64,000 bases of DNA from Streptomyces plumbidurans. GTDB lineage: Bacteria > Actinomycetota > Actinomycetes > Streptomycetales > Streptomycetaceae. Under the pieces are notes generated by a model. The model was not told the DNA's origin, did no database searches, and saw only the letters and a list, made by a program, of their open reading frames with translations. Numbering within the stretch: the first letter of the stretch is position 1; each line of letters starts with the position of its first letter. Shown here in pieces: positions 1-9,004 of this stretch. Where the stretch lies: NCBI RefSeq assembly GCF_019857225.1, contig NZ_JAFJSY010000002.1:62001-126000 (forward strand), read 5' to 3'. The position numbers and the translations under genes were made by a program.

Positions 1-396
1 CAGGGCTACTACTTCCGTGAGTCCCGGCGCACTGAACTCGACGCCCGGCTTCCCGGGATCGGTCAGCACAGCGACACCTTCGTCCCCGACGAGGTCACCG
101 ACGAGCGCTTCCTCTACTACCTCGCGATCAACAATGTGCTCGGTCTCATTGGCGCTTTCGGCTCCCAACGCCTCGCCGACGAGGGGCTGTTGCTGGCCGC
201 CTTCCGCCGCTTCCTCGAAGGCGGCGCCTCAGGTCCCGCCCGCCTGCGCACCTCACTCCCGTCCCACCTGCTCGACTCACCCGTCCTGCGCTGCAAGGCC
301 AATCTCCTGACCCGGCTGCACGGTCTGGACGAACTCGTCGGCCCGGTCGACACCCAGTCCATCTATGTCACCATCCCCAACCCCCTCCTTACCTGA
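1..396 (+). CDS. IucA/IucC-family siderophore synthetase, C-terminal part
   Basis: The window opens inside this gene; frame 1 is open from base 1 to a TGA at 394-396, giving the last 131 residues. The visible part holds GQHSDTFVP and LYYLAINNVLGLIGAFG, and ends in SIYVTIPNPL, which fits the C-terminal half of NIS siderophore synthetases of the IucA/IucC family, cytoplasmic enzymes that join a carboxylate to an amine or hydroxylamine using ATP. The next gene on the same strand is an AlcB-type acetyltransferase, a usual partner that acylates the hydroxylamine, so this is the end of a hydroxamate-type siderophore locus. The product cannot be named from this fragment, and the N-terminal catalytic part lies outside the window. 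Confidence 0.85.
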   Translation, partial: QGYYFRESRRTELDARLPGIGQHSDTFVPDEVTDERFLYYLAINNVLGLIGAFGSQRLADEGLLLAAFRRFLEGGASGPARLRTSLPSHLLDSPVLRCKANLLTRLHGLDELVGPVDTQSIYVTIPNPLLT

Positions 397-642
397 CGGC
401 CCATGTCCCACCTGCCCGCCCGTGCTGTTCGTCCTGCCGGCCCCGCCCATCCCGCCCGTCCGCCCACTCCTCTCAGCCCTTTCAGCCCTCTCAGTCCAGC
501 CAGTCCTCCCGACCCCCTGTCCTCGCAGCCCCGACGGCTCTCGCACTGACCGCCCTGCCCGCACATCACCAACTCCCCCTCTCCAACCACGTTTTCGCCC
601 TGAGGAACATGCCCCACCCCCACTTCTGAGAGGAGCGTCGCC

Positions 643-1470
643 GTGCCTCCCACCGACGCCACCGCCCACCCAGCTCCTACCGCGCACTCAGCCACCGCCA
701 CAGCGCCCGACATGGGCGCCGCCGAGAGCCCCGGCACGGCCGAGAGCAGCACCTGCGAAGGCACGGACAGTGAAGACACACTGGATCTGCGTCTGCCCGA
801 CGAACTGCTCGCGCTCTTCGCGGCGGAGAGTTGCACCGGCACGGCACCGAGTCGGCGTATGGACATGACGTCGCCCGCTTCCCTCTCCGTGACCGGCGAC
901 GACCTTCTCGACCACGTCGCCGCCTGGGGCCCGGTGGTCACCCCCGTGGGGGTGTTCCAGCTCGTCCCCGTACAGGTCGAGCGTGACCTGCCGTTGATCG
1001 TCCGCTGGATGAACGACCCTGCCGTGGCGGAGTTCTGGGAGCTGGCCGGACCCCAGACTCTGACCGAGAGCCACCTGCGGACTCAGCTCACCGGGGACGG
1101 ACGCAGCGTTCCGTGCCTCGGGGTGCTGGAAGGCGCACCGATGAGCTACTGGGAGATCTACCGGGCGGACCTCGACCCATTGGCCCGCCACACTCCACTA
1201 CGACCTCATGACACTGGTGTCCACCTCCTCATCGGTGAGGTCGCCGACCGTGGCCGCAAGCTCGGCAGCACACTGCTCAGAGCTGTAGCCGACCTCGCGC
1301 TCGACAAGCGGCCCTCCTGCGCACGCGTCATCGCGGAACCAGACCTTCGCAACACCCCCTCCGTCGCTGCCTTTCTCAGCGCAGGCTTCCGATTCGCCGC
1401 CGAGGTCGACCTGCCCGCCAAGCGAGCCGCCCTCATGATCCGGGACCGGTCCCTGCGCCATGTGATGTGA
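643..1470 (+). CDS. AlcB-type GNAT acetyltransferase, siderophore biosynthesis
   Basis: A 275-residue protein with a GTG start chosen because GAGAGGAG lies 7 bases upstream (628-635). Residues 1 to about 90 are rich in Thr, Ala, Ser and acidic residues and probably disordered, except for a short LDLRLPDELLALFA segment. The GNAT part from about residue 105 shows LVRWMNDP-like (IVRWMNDPAVAEFWEL), MSYWEIYRADLDP and a C-terminal VIAEPDLRNTPSVAAFLSAG stretch, typical of the RhbD/IucB/AlcB acyltransferases that acylate N-hydroxylated diamines or lysine. It follows the siderophore synthetase after a 246-base gap and probably belongs to the same pathway. The exact acyl donor is not readable. No iron box was seen in the 246-base gap. 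Confidence 0.8.
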   Translation: MPPTDATAHPAPTAHSATATAPDMGAAESPGTAESSTCEGTDSEDTLDLRLPDELLALFAAESCTGTAPSRRMDMTSPASLSVTGDDLLDHVAAWGPVVTPVGVFQLVPVQVERDLPLIVRWMNDPAVAEFWELAGPQTLTESHLRTQLTGDGRSVPCLGVLEGAPMSYWEIYRADLDPLARHTPLRPHDTGVHLLIGEVADRGRKLGSTLLRAVADLALDKRPSCARVIAEPDLRNTPSVAAFLSAGFRFAAEVDLPAKRAALMIRDRSLRHVM

Positions 1471-1805
1471 CGCCGTGCGGCGACATCATCACTCTTGGTA
1501 CACCGCTCGCGCCGATCCGGTTCCCATCGACGACAGCCGATTTCCACCGCATCGACTCACACGCCCCCACCCCACGTAAGCAACCCCCACCCACACCCGC
1601 CACCCGCACCCCCACCCACACCTGCCACCCGCACCCGCACCCGCACTCGCGCCCGCACCCACGCCCCGACAATCGCCCCCACCAGCCCACCCCGCAGAGC
1701 CACCCACCCCACCCCTCACACCCAGGAGCCCCCGACCTTGATCCCACCCCTCGTCCCCGCCTTGATCGCCCCTTTGTCAGTGCCGGGTCGTAGGGTGGTC
1801 GGGCT
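1471..1805 (+). other. intergenic, C-rich low-complexity tract
   Basis: No gene is supported here. From about 1558 to 1735 the + strand is almost free of G runs and is built from short CCCACCC, CCGCACC and CACCCGCACCC units. The open frames across it are compositional artefacts (Pro/His/Thr-rich). It separates the siderophore acetyltransferase from the DinG-type helicase; the helicase promoter must lie in its last 100 bases or so. Confidence 0.6.
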
Positions 1806-3782
1806 ATGACGAAGCCCTCACTCCCCGAACTCCTGCACGCTGCCGTAACAGCCGTCGGCGGCACGGAGCGCCCCGGCCAGGTGACCATGGCCGAAGCCGT
1901 CGCGGAGGCGATCGACGACGGCTCCCATCTGCTCATCCAGGCCGGCACCGGCACCGGAAAGTCGCTGGGTTACCTCGTGCCCGCGCTTGCACACGGGGAG
2001 CGCGTCGTCGTGGCGACGGCCACCCTCGCTCTGCAGCGCCAGCTGGTCGAGCGTGACCTGCCGCGTACGGTCGAGGCGCTGCACCCCTTGCTGCGCCGCC
2101 GCCCGGAGTTCGCGATGCTGAAGGGCAGGTCGAACTACCTCTGTCTGCACCGCCTTCACGAGGGCGTCCCGCAGGACGAGGAGGAGGGGCTCTTCGACCA
2201 GTTCGAGGCGGCCGCGCCCACCAGCAAGCTGGGCCAGGACCTGTTGCGGCTGCGTGACTGGTCGGACGAGACCGAGACCGGGGACCGCGACAACCTCACG
2301 CCAGGAGTGTCCGACCGGGCCTGGGCGCAGGTGTCGGTCTCGTCCCGCGAGTGTTTGGGCGCCACGAAATGCGCGTACGGCGCGGAGTGCTTCGCCGAGA
2401 TGGCCCGTGAGCGCGCCAAGCTCGCCGATGTCGTCGTCACCAATCACGCGCTGCTGGCGATCGACGCCATCGAGGGCGCCCCGGTTCTGCCGCAGCACGA
2501 GGTGCTGATCGTGGACGAGGCGCATGAGCTGGTCTCCCGGGTCACCGGGGTCGCGACGGGCGAGCTCACGCCCGGCCAGGTCAACCGCGCGGTGCGCCGT
2601 GCGGCGAAACTCGTCAACGAGAAGGCGGCCGACCAGCTCCAGACCGCTGCCGAGGGCTTCGAGCGGCTGATGGAGCTGGCCCTTCCGGGTCGCCTGGAGG
2701 AGATCCCGGAAGACCTCGGGTACGCGCTCATGGCGCTGCGTGACGCCTGCCGCACGGTGATCTCCGGGATCGGCGCGACCCGCGACAAGTCCGTCCAGGA
2801 CGAGGACGCGGTCCGCAAGCAGGCCTTGGCGTCGGTGGAGTCGGTGCACGACGTGGCGGAGCGGGTCACCAACGGCTCCGAGTGGGACGTGGTCTGGTAC
2901 GAGCGCCACGACCGCTTCGGCGCCTCCCTGCGCGTCGCCCCCATGTCGGTGTCGGGACTGCTCCGAGAGAAGCTCTTCGCCGACCGCTCCGTGGTCCTGA
3001 CCTCCGCGACCCTGAAGCTCGGCGGCGACTTCAACGGCGTTGGCGCCTCCCTCGGGCTCGCCCCGGAGGGCACGCAGGGCGAGGACCTGCCGCAGTGGAA
3101 GGGAGTCGACGTCGGCTCGCCGTTCGACTATCCCCGGCAAGGCATCCTCTATGTGGCCAAGCACCTGTCGCGCCCCGCGCGGGACGGTGACCGTGCCGAC
3201 ATGATGGACGAGCTGTCGGAGCTGATCCAGGCAGCGGGCGGGCGCACGCTCGGCCTCTTCTCCTCGATGCGAGGCGCCCAGCTCGCCGCCGAGGAACTGC
3301 GCTCCCGGATCCCGGAGTTCCCGATCCTCCTCCAGGGCGAAGAGACACTCGGAGAGCTCATCAAGAACTTCGCGGCCGATCCGAAAACCTGTCTCTTCGG
3401 CACGCTGTCGCTCTGGCAGGGCGTCGATGTGCCCGGCCCCAGCTGCCAGTTGGTCGTCATGGACAAGATCCCCTTCCCGCGTCCGGACGATCCGCTGATG
3501 AGCGCACGCCAGAAGGCCGTGGAGGACGCGGGCGGCAACGGCTTCATGGCGGTCGCCGCCACACACGCCGCGCTGCTGATGGCCCAGGGCGCCGGCCGCC
3601 TCGTAAGGGCGACGGGTGACCGTGGCGTGGTGGCCGTACTGGACCAGCGTCTGGCCACAGCGCGGTACGGCAGCTATCTCAAGGCGTCACTGCCGGACTT
3701 CTGGTACACCACGGACCGCAACCAGGTCCGGAGGTCGCTCGCGGCGATCGATGCGGCGGCGACGCAGGCAGAGGCCGAGTGA
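1806..3782 (+). CDS. DinG-type superfamily 2 ATP-dependent helicase
   Basis: A 658-residue helicase of the Rad3/XPD/DinG family, cytoplasmic, expected to unwind DNA 5' to 3' during repair or replication conflicts. Walker A is GTGTGKS at residues 47-53, and the Walker B box DEAH is at 237-240. Four cysteines at 113, 183, 189 and 195 sit where the family holds its iron-sulfur cluster. The C-terminal RecA-like half has LFSSMRG, the LWQGVDVPG motif and GAGRLVRATGDRG (motif VI). The start is the ATG after GGGTGGTCGGGCT; the ribosome binding site is weak. The gene runs convergently into lexA and shares a terminator with it. No SOS box was found in front of it, so SOS control is not supported by sequence. 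Confidence 0.9.
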   Translation: MTKPSLPELLHAAVTAVGGTERPGQVTMAEAVAEAIDDGSHLLIQAGTGTGKSLGYLVPALAHGERVVVATATLALQRQLVERDLPRTVEALHPLLRRRPEFAMLKGRSNYLCLHRLHEGVPQDEEEGLFDQFEAAAPTSKLGQDLLRLRDWSDETETGDRDNLTPGVSDRAWAQVSVSSRECLGATKCAYGAECFAEMARERAKLADVVVTNHALLAIDAIEGAPVLPQHEVLIVDEAHELVSRVTGVATGELTPGQVNRAVRRAAKLVNEKAADQLQTAAEGFERLMELALPGRLEEIPEDLGYALMALRDACRTVISGIGATRDKSVQDEDAVRKQALASVESVHDVAERVTNGSEWDVVWYERHDRFGASLRVAPMSVSGLLREKLFADRSVVLTSATLKLGGDFNGVGASLGLAPEGTQGEDLPQWKGVDVGSPFDYPRQGILYVAKHLSRPARDGDRADMMDELSELIQAAGGRTLGLFSSMRGAQLAAEELRSRIPEFPILLQGEETLGELIKNFAADPKTCLFGTLSLWQGVDVPGPSCQLVVMDKIPFPRPDDPLMSARQKAVEDAGGNGFMAVAATHAALLMAQGAGRLVRATGDRGVVAVLDQRLATARYGSYLKASLPDFWYTTDRNQVRRSLAAIDAAATQAEAE

Positions 3783-3827
3783 CCGGGGGTGAGCCTGACG
3801 CGGGGCCGCGTCAGGCTAACCCCCGGT
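3782..3827. terminator. bidirectional terminator between the DinG-type gene and lexA
   Basis: The arm ACCGGGGGT, then a one-base mismatch, then AGCCTGACGCG folds against CGCGTCAGGCT and the matching outer arm around a GGGC loop. The stem is about 20 bp with a single mismatch, begins at the last base of the helicase stop codon, and serves convergent genes. Confidence 0.85.
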
Positions 3828-3938
3828 CCGTATGCGTCAGTCAGCGGGGCCCGGACAGCACAGGGCCCCGGAACCGGCGCAGGGGTCCCGGGGCCCGGTC
3901 ACGGGGCGGCTAACCGAGTGAGCCGCCCGCCGCAGCCG

Positions 3939-4718
3939 TCATACGCGGCGCAGCACTGCCACCACCTTGCCGAGGATGGTCGCGTCGTCGCCGGGGATGG
4001 GCTCGTACGCGGCGTTGTGCGGGAGGAGCCAGACGTGGCCGTCCTCGCGCTTGAAGCGCTTGACGGTGGCCTCGCCGTCCAGCATGGCCGCGACGATGTC
4101 GCCGTTCTCGGCGACGGGCTGGCGGCGGACGGTGACCCAGTCGCCGTCGCAGATCGCGGCCTCGATCATCGAGTCACCGACGACCTTCAGTACGAACAGC
4201 TCGCCGTCGCCGACCAGCTGGCGGGGGAGAGGGAAGACGTCCTCGACCGACTCCTCGGCGAGGATCGGGCCACCGGCGGCGATCCGGCCGACCAGGGGGA
4301 CGTACGACGCGGCGGGCTTGCCCGCGGTGTCGGTGGGCTGCACGGTGGCGCCCTGGTCGGAGCCGCGGACCTCGTAGGCGCGCGGGCGGTGCGGGTCGCG
4401 CCGCAGGAATCCCTTGCGCTCCAGTGCCATCAGCTGGTGTGCGACCGAGGAGGTGCTCGACAGGCCGACCGCCTGGCCGATCTCCCGCATCGACGGCGGG
4501 TACCCGCGCCGCTGCACGGAGTCCCTGATGACTTCGATCACTCGGCGCTGCCGGTCGGTGAGCCCGGAGCTGTCCGCGCGGATGCCTGGAGGTCGACCAG
4601 GCAGGGAGCGCTTGTGCCCCTCTGGGTTCACAACTTCGTTCATGGCATGCACCGGCTCGAGTCGGCCCTGGGAGCGGTCCTGGGCAGTGATGGTGGCACT
4701 GTCTGCGGTGGTGGTCAC
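3939..4718 (-). CDS. lexA: LexA SOS repressor
   Basis: A 259-residue repressor of the SOS regulon, cleaved by itself when stimulated by RecA on single-stranded DNA. A winged helix-turn-helix at about 55-115 contains [15 protein letters not shown]. The Ala-Gly scission site is in GRIAAGGP (about 148-149). The catalytic dyad is Ser183 in GDSM and Lys220 in TVKRF. The GTG start at 4718 follows GAGAGGGG. The frame stays open further upstream to 4787, but that longer form would begin inside the SOS box, so it is not used. The segment before the HTH (about 50 residues, Thr/Gln/Arg-rich) is longer than in enteric LexA, as is usual in streptomycetes. Autoregulation is expected from the box at 4778-4793. 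Confidence 0.97.
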   Translation of the reverse strand: MTTTADSATITAQDRSQGRLEPVHAMNEVVNPEGHKRSLPGRPPGIRADSSGLTDRQRRVIEVIRDSVQRRGYPPSMREIGQAVGLSSTSSVAHQLMALERKGFLRRDPHRPRAYEVRGSDQGATVQPTDTAGKPAASYVPLVGRIAAGGPILAEESVEDVFPLPRQLVGDGELFVLKVVGDSMIEAAICDGDWVTVRRQPVAENGDIVAAMLDGEATVKRFKREDGHVWLLPHNAAYEPIPGDDATILGKVVAVLRRV

Positions 4719-4777
4719 GTCGGCCCCTCTCGATGGTCTCCCTGCTGGACAACGGTAGTTGCTTTCGAAAGGTTGCG

Positions 4778-4793
4778 CCAAACACACGTTCGA
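4778..4793 (-). promoter_or_regulatory. LexA-binding SOS box upstream of lexA
   Basis: On the minus strand the site reads TCGAACGTGTGTTTGG, matching the Gram-positive/actinobacterial consensus CGAACNNNNGTTYG with one perfect half and one near-perfect half. It lies 60 bases in front of the lexA GTG start. Confidence 0.88.
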
Positions 4794-5130
4794 GTGAAAA
4801 ACCGCGGATAGCCTGACTTGATCATGTGTCTGGGTGTACAGCTAACGCGGCACCTGGCGGACAAAGAGGCCCATTGTCGTACTCTTCACCACCGGGGTGC
4901 TGACCTCGTGGGTTCCTGCCCCAGTCTGCCATCCGGCATTCCGTCAACAGGGGAGAGACTCTCATCTCTGCGGGAGCCCCACGACGCCTCCCTGCGGCGC
5001 CCACGGTATCTCCGCATGTGCCGGAGCGGTACGCCCGTGCACATCCGGATCCGGAGCGTCGCCACGGACGCCTGGCACATGCCAATACGGCCGCGACACG
5101 CGCGCGTAGCGTGAATGTATGGGCCAATCC

Positions 5131-5143
5131 CCACATCTAGTGG
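5131..5143 (+). promoter_or_regulatory. candidate NrdR box
   Basis: CCACATCTAGTGG is a near-palindrome with the CAC...GTG edges and A/T-rich core typical of NrdR boxes. It lies 140 bases before nrdR and just after a possible -10 hexamer. NrdR usually binds two tandem boxes; a convincing second copy was not found. Confidence 0.5.
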
Positions 5144-5282
5144 TTGGATTTCACCAGCAGCCCAGAAGTTGTGGTCCCCAGGGTCTTCAGGCTCCAGGAG
5201 ATCGCCTATGCTTGGGACTGCTTCGAGGGGCCCGTGAGGCCCAACGAGGCTATTGAGTCTGCTGCGAGGAGGGTTGGAAGCC

Positions 5283-5843
5283 ATGTACTGCCCCTTCTGC
5301 AGGCACCCCGACAGCCGTGTCGTCGACAGTCGTACGACCGACGACGGCACGTCGATCCGCAGGCGCCGCCAGTGTCCGGACTGCTCCCGTCGTTTCACGA
5401 CTGTGGAGACGTGTTCGCTCATGGTGGTCAAGCGGTCCGGAGTCACCGAGCCTTTCAGCCGTACCAAGGTCATCAACGGCGTGCGCAAGGCATGCCAGGG
5501 GCGGCCTGTCACAGAGGACGCACTCGCCCAGCTCGGCCAGCGGGTCGAGGAGGCGGTGCGAGCCACGGGGAGCGCCGAGTTGACCACCCACGACGTGGGG
5601 CTGGCCATACTCGGCCCGTTGCAGGAGCTCGACCTTGTCGCGTATCTGCGATTCGCCTCCGTCTACCGGGCGTTCGACTCGCTCGACGACTTCGAGACGG
5701 CCATCGCGGAACTGAGGGAGGGGACGCGACCCGCCGCCGCGGACAACGACGACCGCGAAGAAGCCGTCGCGGGGAGCCGGCAAGACCACTGCGGGAGCGC
5801 GAGGGCCGTCGAGGTCCCCGAGCCCGCCCGCGCCGCCGACTGA
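5283..5843 (+). CDS. nrdR: transcriptional repressor NrdR
   Basis: A 186-residue nucleotide-sensing repressor of ribonucleotide reductase genes. The N-terminal zinc ribbon uses Cys3, Cys6, Cys31 and Cys34 (MYCPFC and CPDC), followed by an ATP-cone with VVKRSG and [14 protein letters not shown] from about residue 48 to 140. The ATG is chosen because MYCPFC is the invariant N-terminus and CGAGGAGGG lies 10 bases upstream; an upstream in-frame start would add ten non-conserved residues. The last 40 residues are acidic and Ala-rich and probably disordered, which makes it longer than the usual 150-170 residues. It sits 160 bases ahead of nrdJ in the same direction, the standard nrdRJ arrangement of streptomycetes. 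Confidence 0.95.
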   Translation: MYCPFCRHPDSRVVDSRTTDDGTSIRRRRQCPDCSRRFTTVETCSLMVVKRSGVTEPFSRTKVINGVRKACQGRPVTEDALAQLGQRVEEAVRATGSAELTTHDVGLAILGPLQELDLVAYLRFASVYRAFDSLDDFETAIAELREGTRPAAADNDDREEAVAGSRQDHCGSARAVEVPEPARAAD

Positions 5844-6003
5844 CGACGGGCCGGAACCGGGGGAAGATCCGGAACCGGCCGCCGGCGGCGATCCAGGACC
5901 TGTTGCGGAGGGCAGCGCGAGTTGCCCGCAACACCAGACACAACACCGTGCCTCGGGAACATCGTGGCACTTCAGGGCGTTTTAGCCCGTACAGGGAGGC
6001 GGC

Positions 6004-8898
6004 ATGACAGAGACGGCGAGCGGTCCGGCACGGAGTTCCCGCGCCAAGGGCACCAAGGCGACCAAGGGTCTGCGTGTCGAGCGCATCCACACCACCCCCG
6101 GCGTGCATCCGTACGACGAGGTGGCTTGGGAGAGCCGTGACGTCGTCATGACCAACTGGCGTGACGGCTCAATCAACTTCGAGCAGCGTGGCGTCGAGTT
6201 CCCCGACTTCTGGGCGGTGAACGCGGTCAACATCGTCACCAGCAAGTACTTCCGCGGTGCTGTCGGCACCCCGCAGCGCGAGACCAGCCTCAAGCAGCTG
6301 ATCGACCGCATCGTGAAGACGTACCGCAAGGCCGGCGAGGACAACAAGTACTTCGCCTCGCCCGCCGACGCCGAGATCTTCGAGCACGAGCTGGCGTACG
6401 CCCTCCTGCACCAGGTCTTCAGCTTCAACAGCCCCGTCTGGTTCAACGTCGGCACCAAGCAGCCCCAGCAGGTCTCCGCCTGCTTCATCCTGTCCGTCGA
6501 CGACTCCATGGAGTCGATCCTCGACTGGTACAAGGAAGAGGGCATGATCTTCAAGGGCGGCTCCGGCGCCGGCCTGAACCTCTCGCGGATCCGCTCCTCC
6601 AAGGAGCTGCTCTCCTCCGGGGGCAACGCCTCCGGGCCGGTCTCCTTCATGCGCGGCGCCGACGCCTCCGCCGGCACCATCAAGTCCGGTGGCGCCACCC
6701 GCCGCGCCGCCAAGATGGTCATCCTCGACGTCGACCACCCCGACATCGAGGGCTTCATCGAGACCAAGGTGAAGGAGGAGGAGAAGATCCGCGCCCTGCG
6801 CGACGCGGGCTTCGACATGGACCTGGGCGGCGACGACATCACGTCCGTCCAGTACCAGAACGCCAACAACTCGGTCCGTGTAAACGACGAGTTCATGAGG
6901 GCGGTCGAGCAGGGCGGCAACTTCGCCCTCCGCGCGCGGATGACCGGCGAGGTCATCGAAGAGGTCGACGCCAAGGTCCTGTTCCGCAAGATGGCCGAGG
7001 CCGCCTGGGCCTGCGCCGACCCGGGCATCCAGTACGACAACGTCATCAACCACTGGCACACCTGCCCGGAGTCCGGCCGGATCAACGGCTCGAACCCCTG
7101 CAGCGAGTACATGCACCTGGACAACACGTCCTGCAACCTCGCCTCGCTGAACCTCATGAAGTTCCTGAAGGACGACGGCAAGGGCCACCAGTCCTTCGAG
7201 GTCGAGCGCTTCGCCAAGGTCGTCGAGCTCGTGATCACCGCGATGGACATCTCCATCTGCTTCGCGGACTTCCCGACCCAGAAGATCGGCGAGAACACGC
7301 GCGCGTTCCGCCAGCTCGGCATCGGCTACGCCAACCTCGGCGCCCTGCTGATGGCGACCGGCCACGCGTACGACTCCGACGGCGGCCGCGCCCTCGCCGG
7401 CGCCATCACCTCCCTGATGACCGGCACGGCGTACAAGCGCTCCTCCGAACTCGCCGCGGTCGTAGGCCCGTACGACGGGTACGCGCGCAATGCGAGCGCC
7501 CACAACCGCGTCATGAAGCAGCACTCCGACGCCAACGCCGTGGCCCCCCGCATGGACGACCTCGACACCCCGGTGTGGGCCGCCGCCACGGAGGCCTGGC
7601 AGGACGTGCTGCGTCTCGGTGAGAAGAACGGCTTCCGCAACTCCCAGGCGTCCGTCCTCGCCCCGACCGGCACCATCGGTCTGGCGATGTCCTGCGACAC
7701 CACCGGTGTCGAGCCCGACCTCGCCCTGGTCAAGTTCAAGAAGCTGGTCGGCGGCGGCTCCATGCAGATCGTCAACGGCACGGTCCCGCAGGCCCTGCGC
7801 CGCCTGGGCTACCAGGAGGAGCAGATCGAGGCGATCGTCGCCCACATCGCCGACAACGGCAACGTGATCGACGCCCCTGGCCTCAAGCACGAGCACTACG
7901 AGGTCTTCGACTGCGCCATGGGCGAGCGCGCCATCTCCCCGATGGGCCACGTCCGCATGATGGCCGCGATCCAGCCCTGGATCTCCGGCGCCATCTCCAA
8001 GACGGTCAACATGCCGGAGACGGCGACCGTCGAGGAGGTCGAGGAGATCTACTTCGAGGCCTGGAAGCTGGGCATCAAGGCGCTCGCGATCTACCGCGAC
8101 AACTGCAAGGTCGGCCAGCCCCTCTCCGCCAAGACCAAGGAGAAGGAGAAGACCGAGATCACGGAGAAGGCCGAGGCGGCCATCCGCGAGACGGTCGAGA
8201 AGGTCATCGAGTACCGCCCGGTCCGCAAGCGCCTCCCCAAGGGCCGCCCCGGGATCACGACGTCCTTCACGGTCGGCGGCGCCGAGGGCTACATGACGGC
8301 CAACTCCTACCCGGACGACGGTCTCGGCGAGGTCTTCCTGAAGATGTCGAAGCAGGGCTCGACCCTCGCGGGCATGATGGACGCCTTCTCCATCGCCGTC
8401 TCCGTCGGCCTCCAGTACGGCGTGCCGCTGGAGACGTACGTCTCGAAGTTCACCAACATGCGCTTCGAGCCGGCCGGCATGACCGACGACCCGGACGTGC
8501 GGATGGCGCAGTCGATCGTCGACTACATCTTCCGCCGCCTGGCGCTGGACTTCCTGCCCTTCGAGACGCGCTCCGCGCTCGGCATCCACTCCGCCGACGA
8601 GCGCCAGCGCCACCTGGAGACCGGTTCGTACGAGCCGGCCGACGACGAGGTCGACGTAGAGGGCCTGGCCCAGTCCGCCCCGCGCGCCCAGGAGCTGAAG
8701 GCGGTCGCCACGCCGCGTGCCGAGGTCGAGGCGGGCAAGCCCGCCCCGCAGCAGGCCCACACCAGCGCCGAACTGGTGGAGATGCAACTGGGCATCCAGG
8801 CCGACGCCCCGCTGTGCTTCTCGTGCGGCACGAAGATGCAGCGGGCCGGTTCCTGCTACATCTGCGAAGGGTGCGGCTCTACGAGCGGCTGCAGCTGA
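6004..8898 (+). CDS. nrdJ: vitamin B12-dependent (class II) ribonucleotide reductase
   Basis: A 964-residue adenosylcobalamin-dependent ribonucleotide reductase that makes deoxyribonucleotides with or without oxygen. Seen in the sequence: FNSPVWFNVG near residue 145, FKGGSGAGLNLSRIRS, the NPCSEY loop at 364-369 with its cysteine, CNLASLNLMKF, and VLAPTGTIGLAMSCDTTG. The last 27 residues carry a cysteine cluster (CFSCGTKMQ, CYICEGCGS, GCS) that recycles the active-site disulfide and may bind zinc. Length fits the streptomycete NrdJ. The ATG is preceded by AGGGAGG. Expression is likely repressed by NrdR encoded upstream. No cobalamin riboswitch was recognised in front of it. Confidence 0.97.
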   Translation: MTETASGPARSSRAKGTKATKGLRVERIHTTPGVHPYDEVAWESRDVVMTNWRDGSINFEQRGVEFPDFWAVNAVNIVTSKYFRGAVGTPQRETSLKQLIDRIVKTYRKAGEDNKYFASPADAEIFEHELAYALLHQVFSFNSPVWFNVGTKQPQQVSACFILSVDDSMESILDWYKEEGMIFKGGSGAGLNLSRIRSSKELLSSGGNASGPVSFMRGADASAGTIKSGGATRRAAKMVILDVDHPDIEGFIETKVKEEEKIRALRDAGFDMDLGGDDITSVQYQNANNSVRVNDEFMRAVEQGGNFALRARMTGEVIEEVDAKVLFRKMAEAAWACADPGIQYDNVINHWHTCPESGRINGSNPCSEYMHLDNTSCNLASLNLMKFLKDDGKGHQSFEVERFAKVVELVITAMDISICFADFPTQKIGENTRAFRQLGIGYANLGALLMATGHAYDSDGGRALAGAITSLMTGTAYKRSSELAAVVGPYDGYARNASAHNRVMKQHSDANAVAPRMDDLDTPVWAAATEAWQDVLRLGEKNGFRNSQASVLAPTGTIGLAMSCDTTGVEPDLALVKFKKLVGGGSMQIVNGTVPQALRRLGYQEEQIEAIVAHIADNGNVIDAPGLKHEHYEVFDCAMGERAISPMGHVRMMAAIQPWISGAISKTVNMPETATVEEVEEIYFEAWKLGIKALAIYRDNCKVGQPLSAKTKEKEKTEITEKAEAAIRETVEKVIEYRPVRKRLPKGRPGITTSFTVGGAEGYMTANSYPDDGLGEVFLKMSKQGSTLAGMMDAFSIAVSVGLQYGVPLETYVSKFTNMRFEPAGMTDDPDVRMAQSIVDYIFRRLALDFLPFETRSALGIHSADERQRHLETGSYEPADDEVDVEGLAQSAPRAQELKAVATPRAEVEAGKPAPQQAHTSAELVEMQLGIQADAPLCFSCGTKMQRAGSCYICEGCGSTSGCS

Positions 8899-8953
8899 AC
8901 CTGAGCGGAAGGGCATCTGCTGCCACGTCCGGCAGGTGTAGCTGATCCTCAAA

Positions 8954-8987
8954 GGAGGGGCGCCGACCGCATGGTCGGCGCCCCTCC
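8954..8987. terminator. bidirectional terminator between nrdJ and the TerD gene
   Basis: A perfect 15-bp inverted repeat (GGAGGGGCGCCGACC) with a GCAT loop lies between the convergent nrdJ and terD-like genes, preceded by AAA on the + strand. Confidence 0.88.
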
Positions 8988-9004
8988 TCGGCGTACGGCA
9001 GGCG

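Larger units (their letters stand above)
4719..5282. other. divergent lexA/nrdR regulatory region
   Basis: This 564-base stretch separates divergent lexA and nrdR. It holds the SOS box (4778-4793), an imperfect TGGCA/TGCCA inverted repeat (5073-5084), a TAGCGT hexamer at 5107-5112 that could be a -10 element for nrdR, and a candidate NrdR box (5131-5143). Short open frames in it lack family features and good ribosome binding sites. No small gene is supported. Confidence 0.6.

Noticed and set aside
3789..4811. A 340-codon + strand frame over lexA
   Set aside because: It lies opposite to lexA and covers the terminator hairpin; lexA is certain.
6004..6100. Cobalamin riboswitch for nrdJ
   Set aside because: The 160 bases before nrdJ contain no recognisable B12-box sequence, and nrdRJ is expected to be controlled by NrdR.
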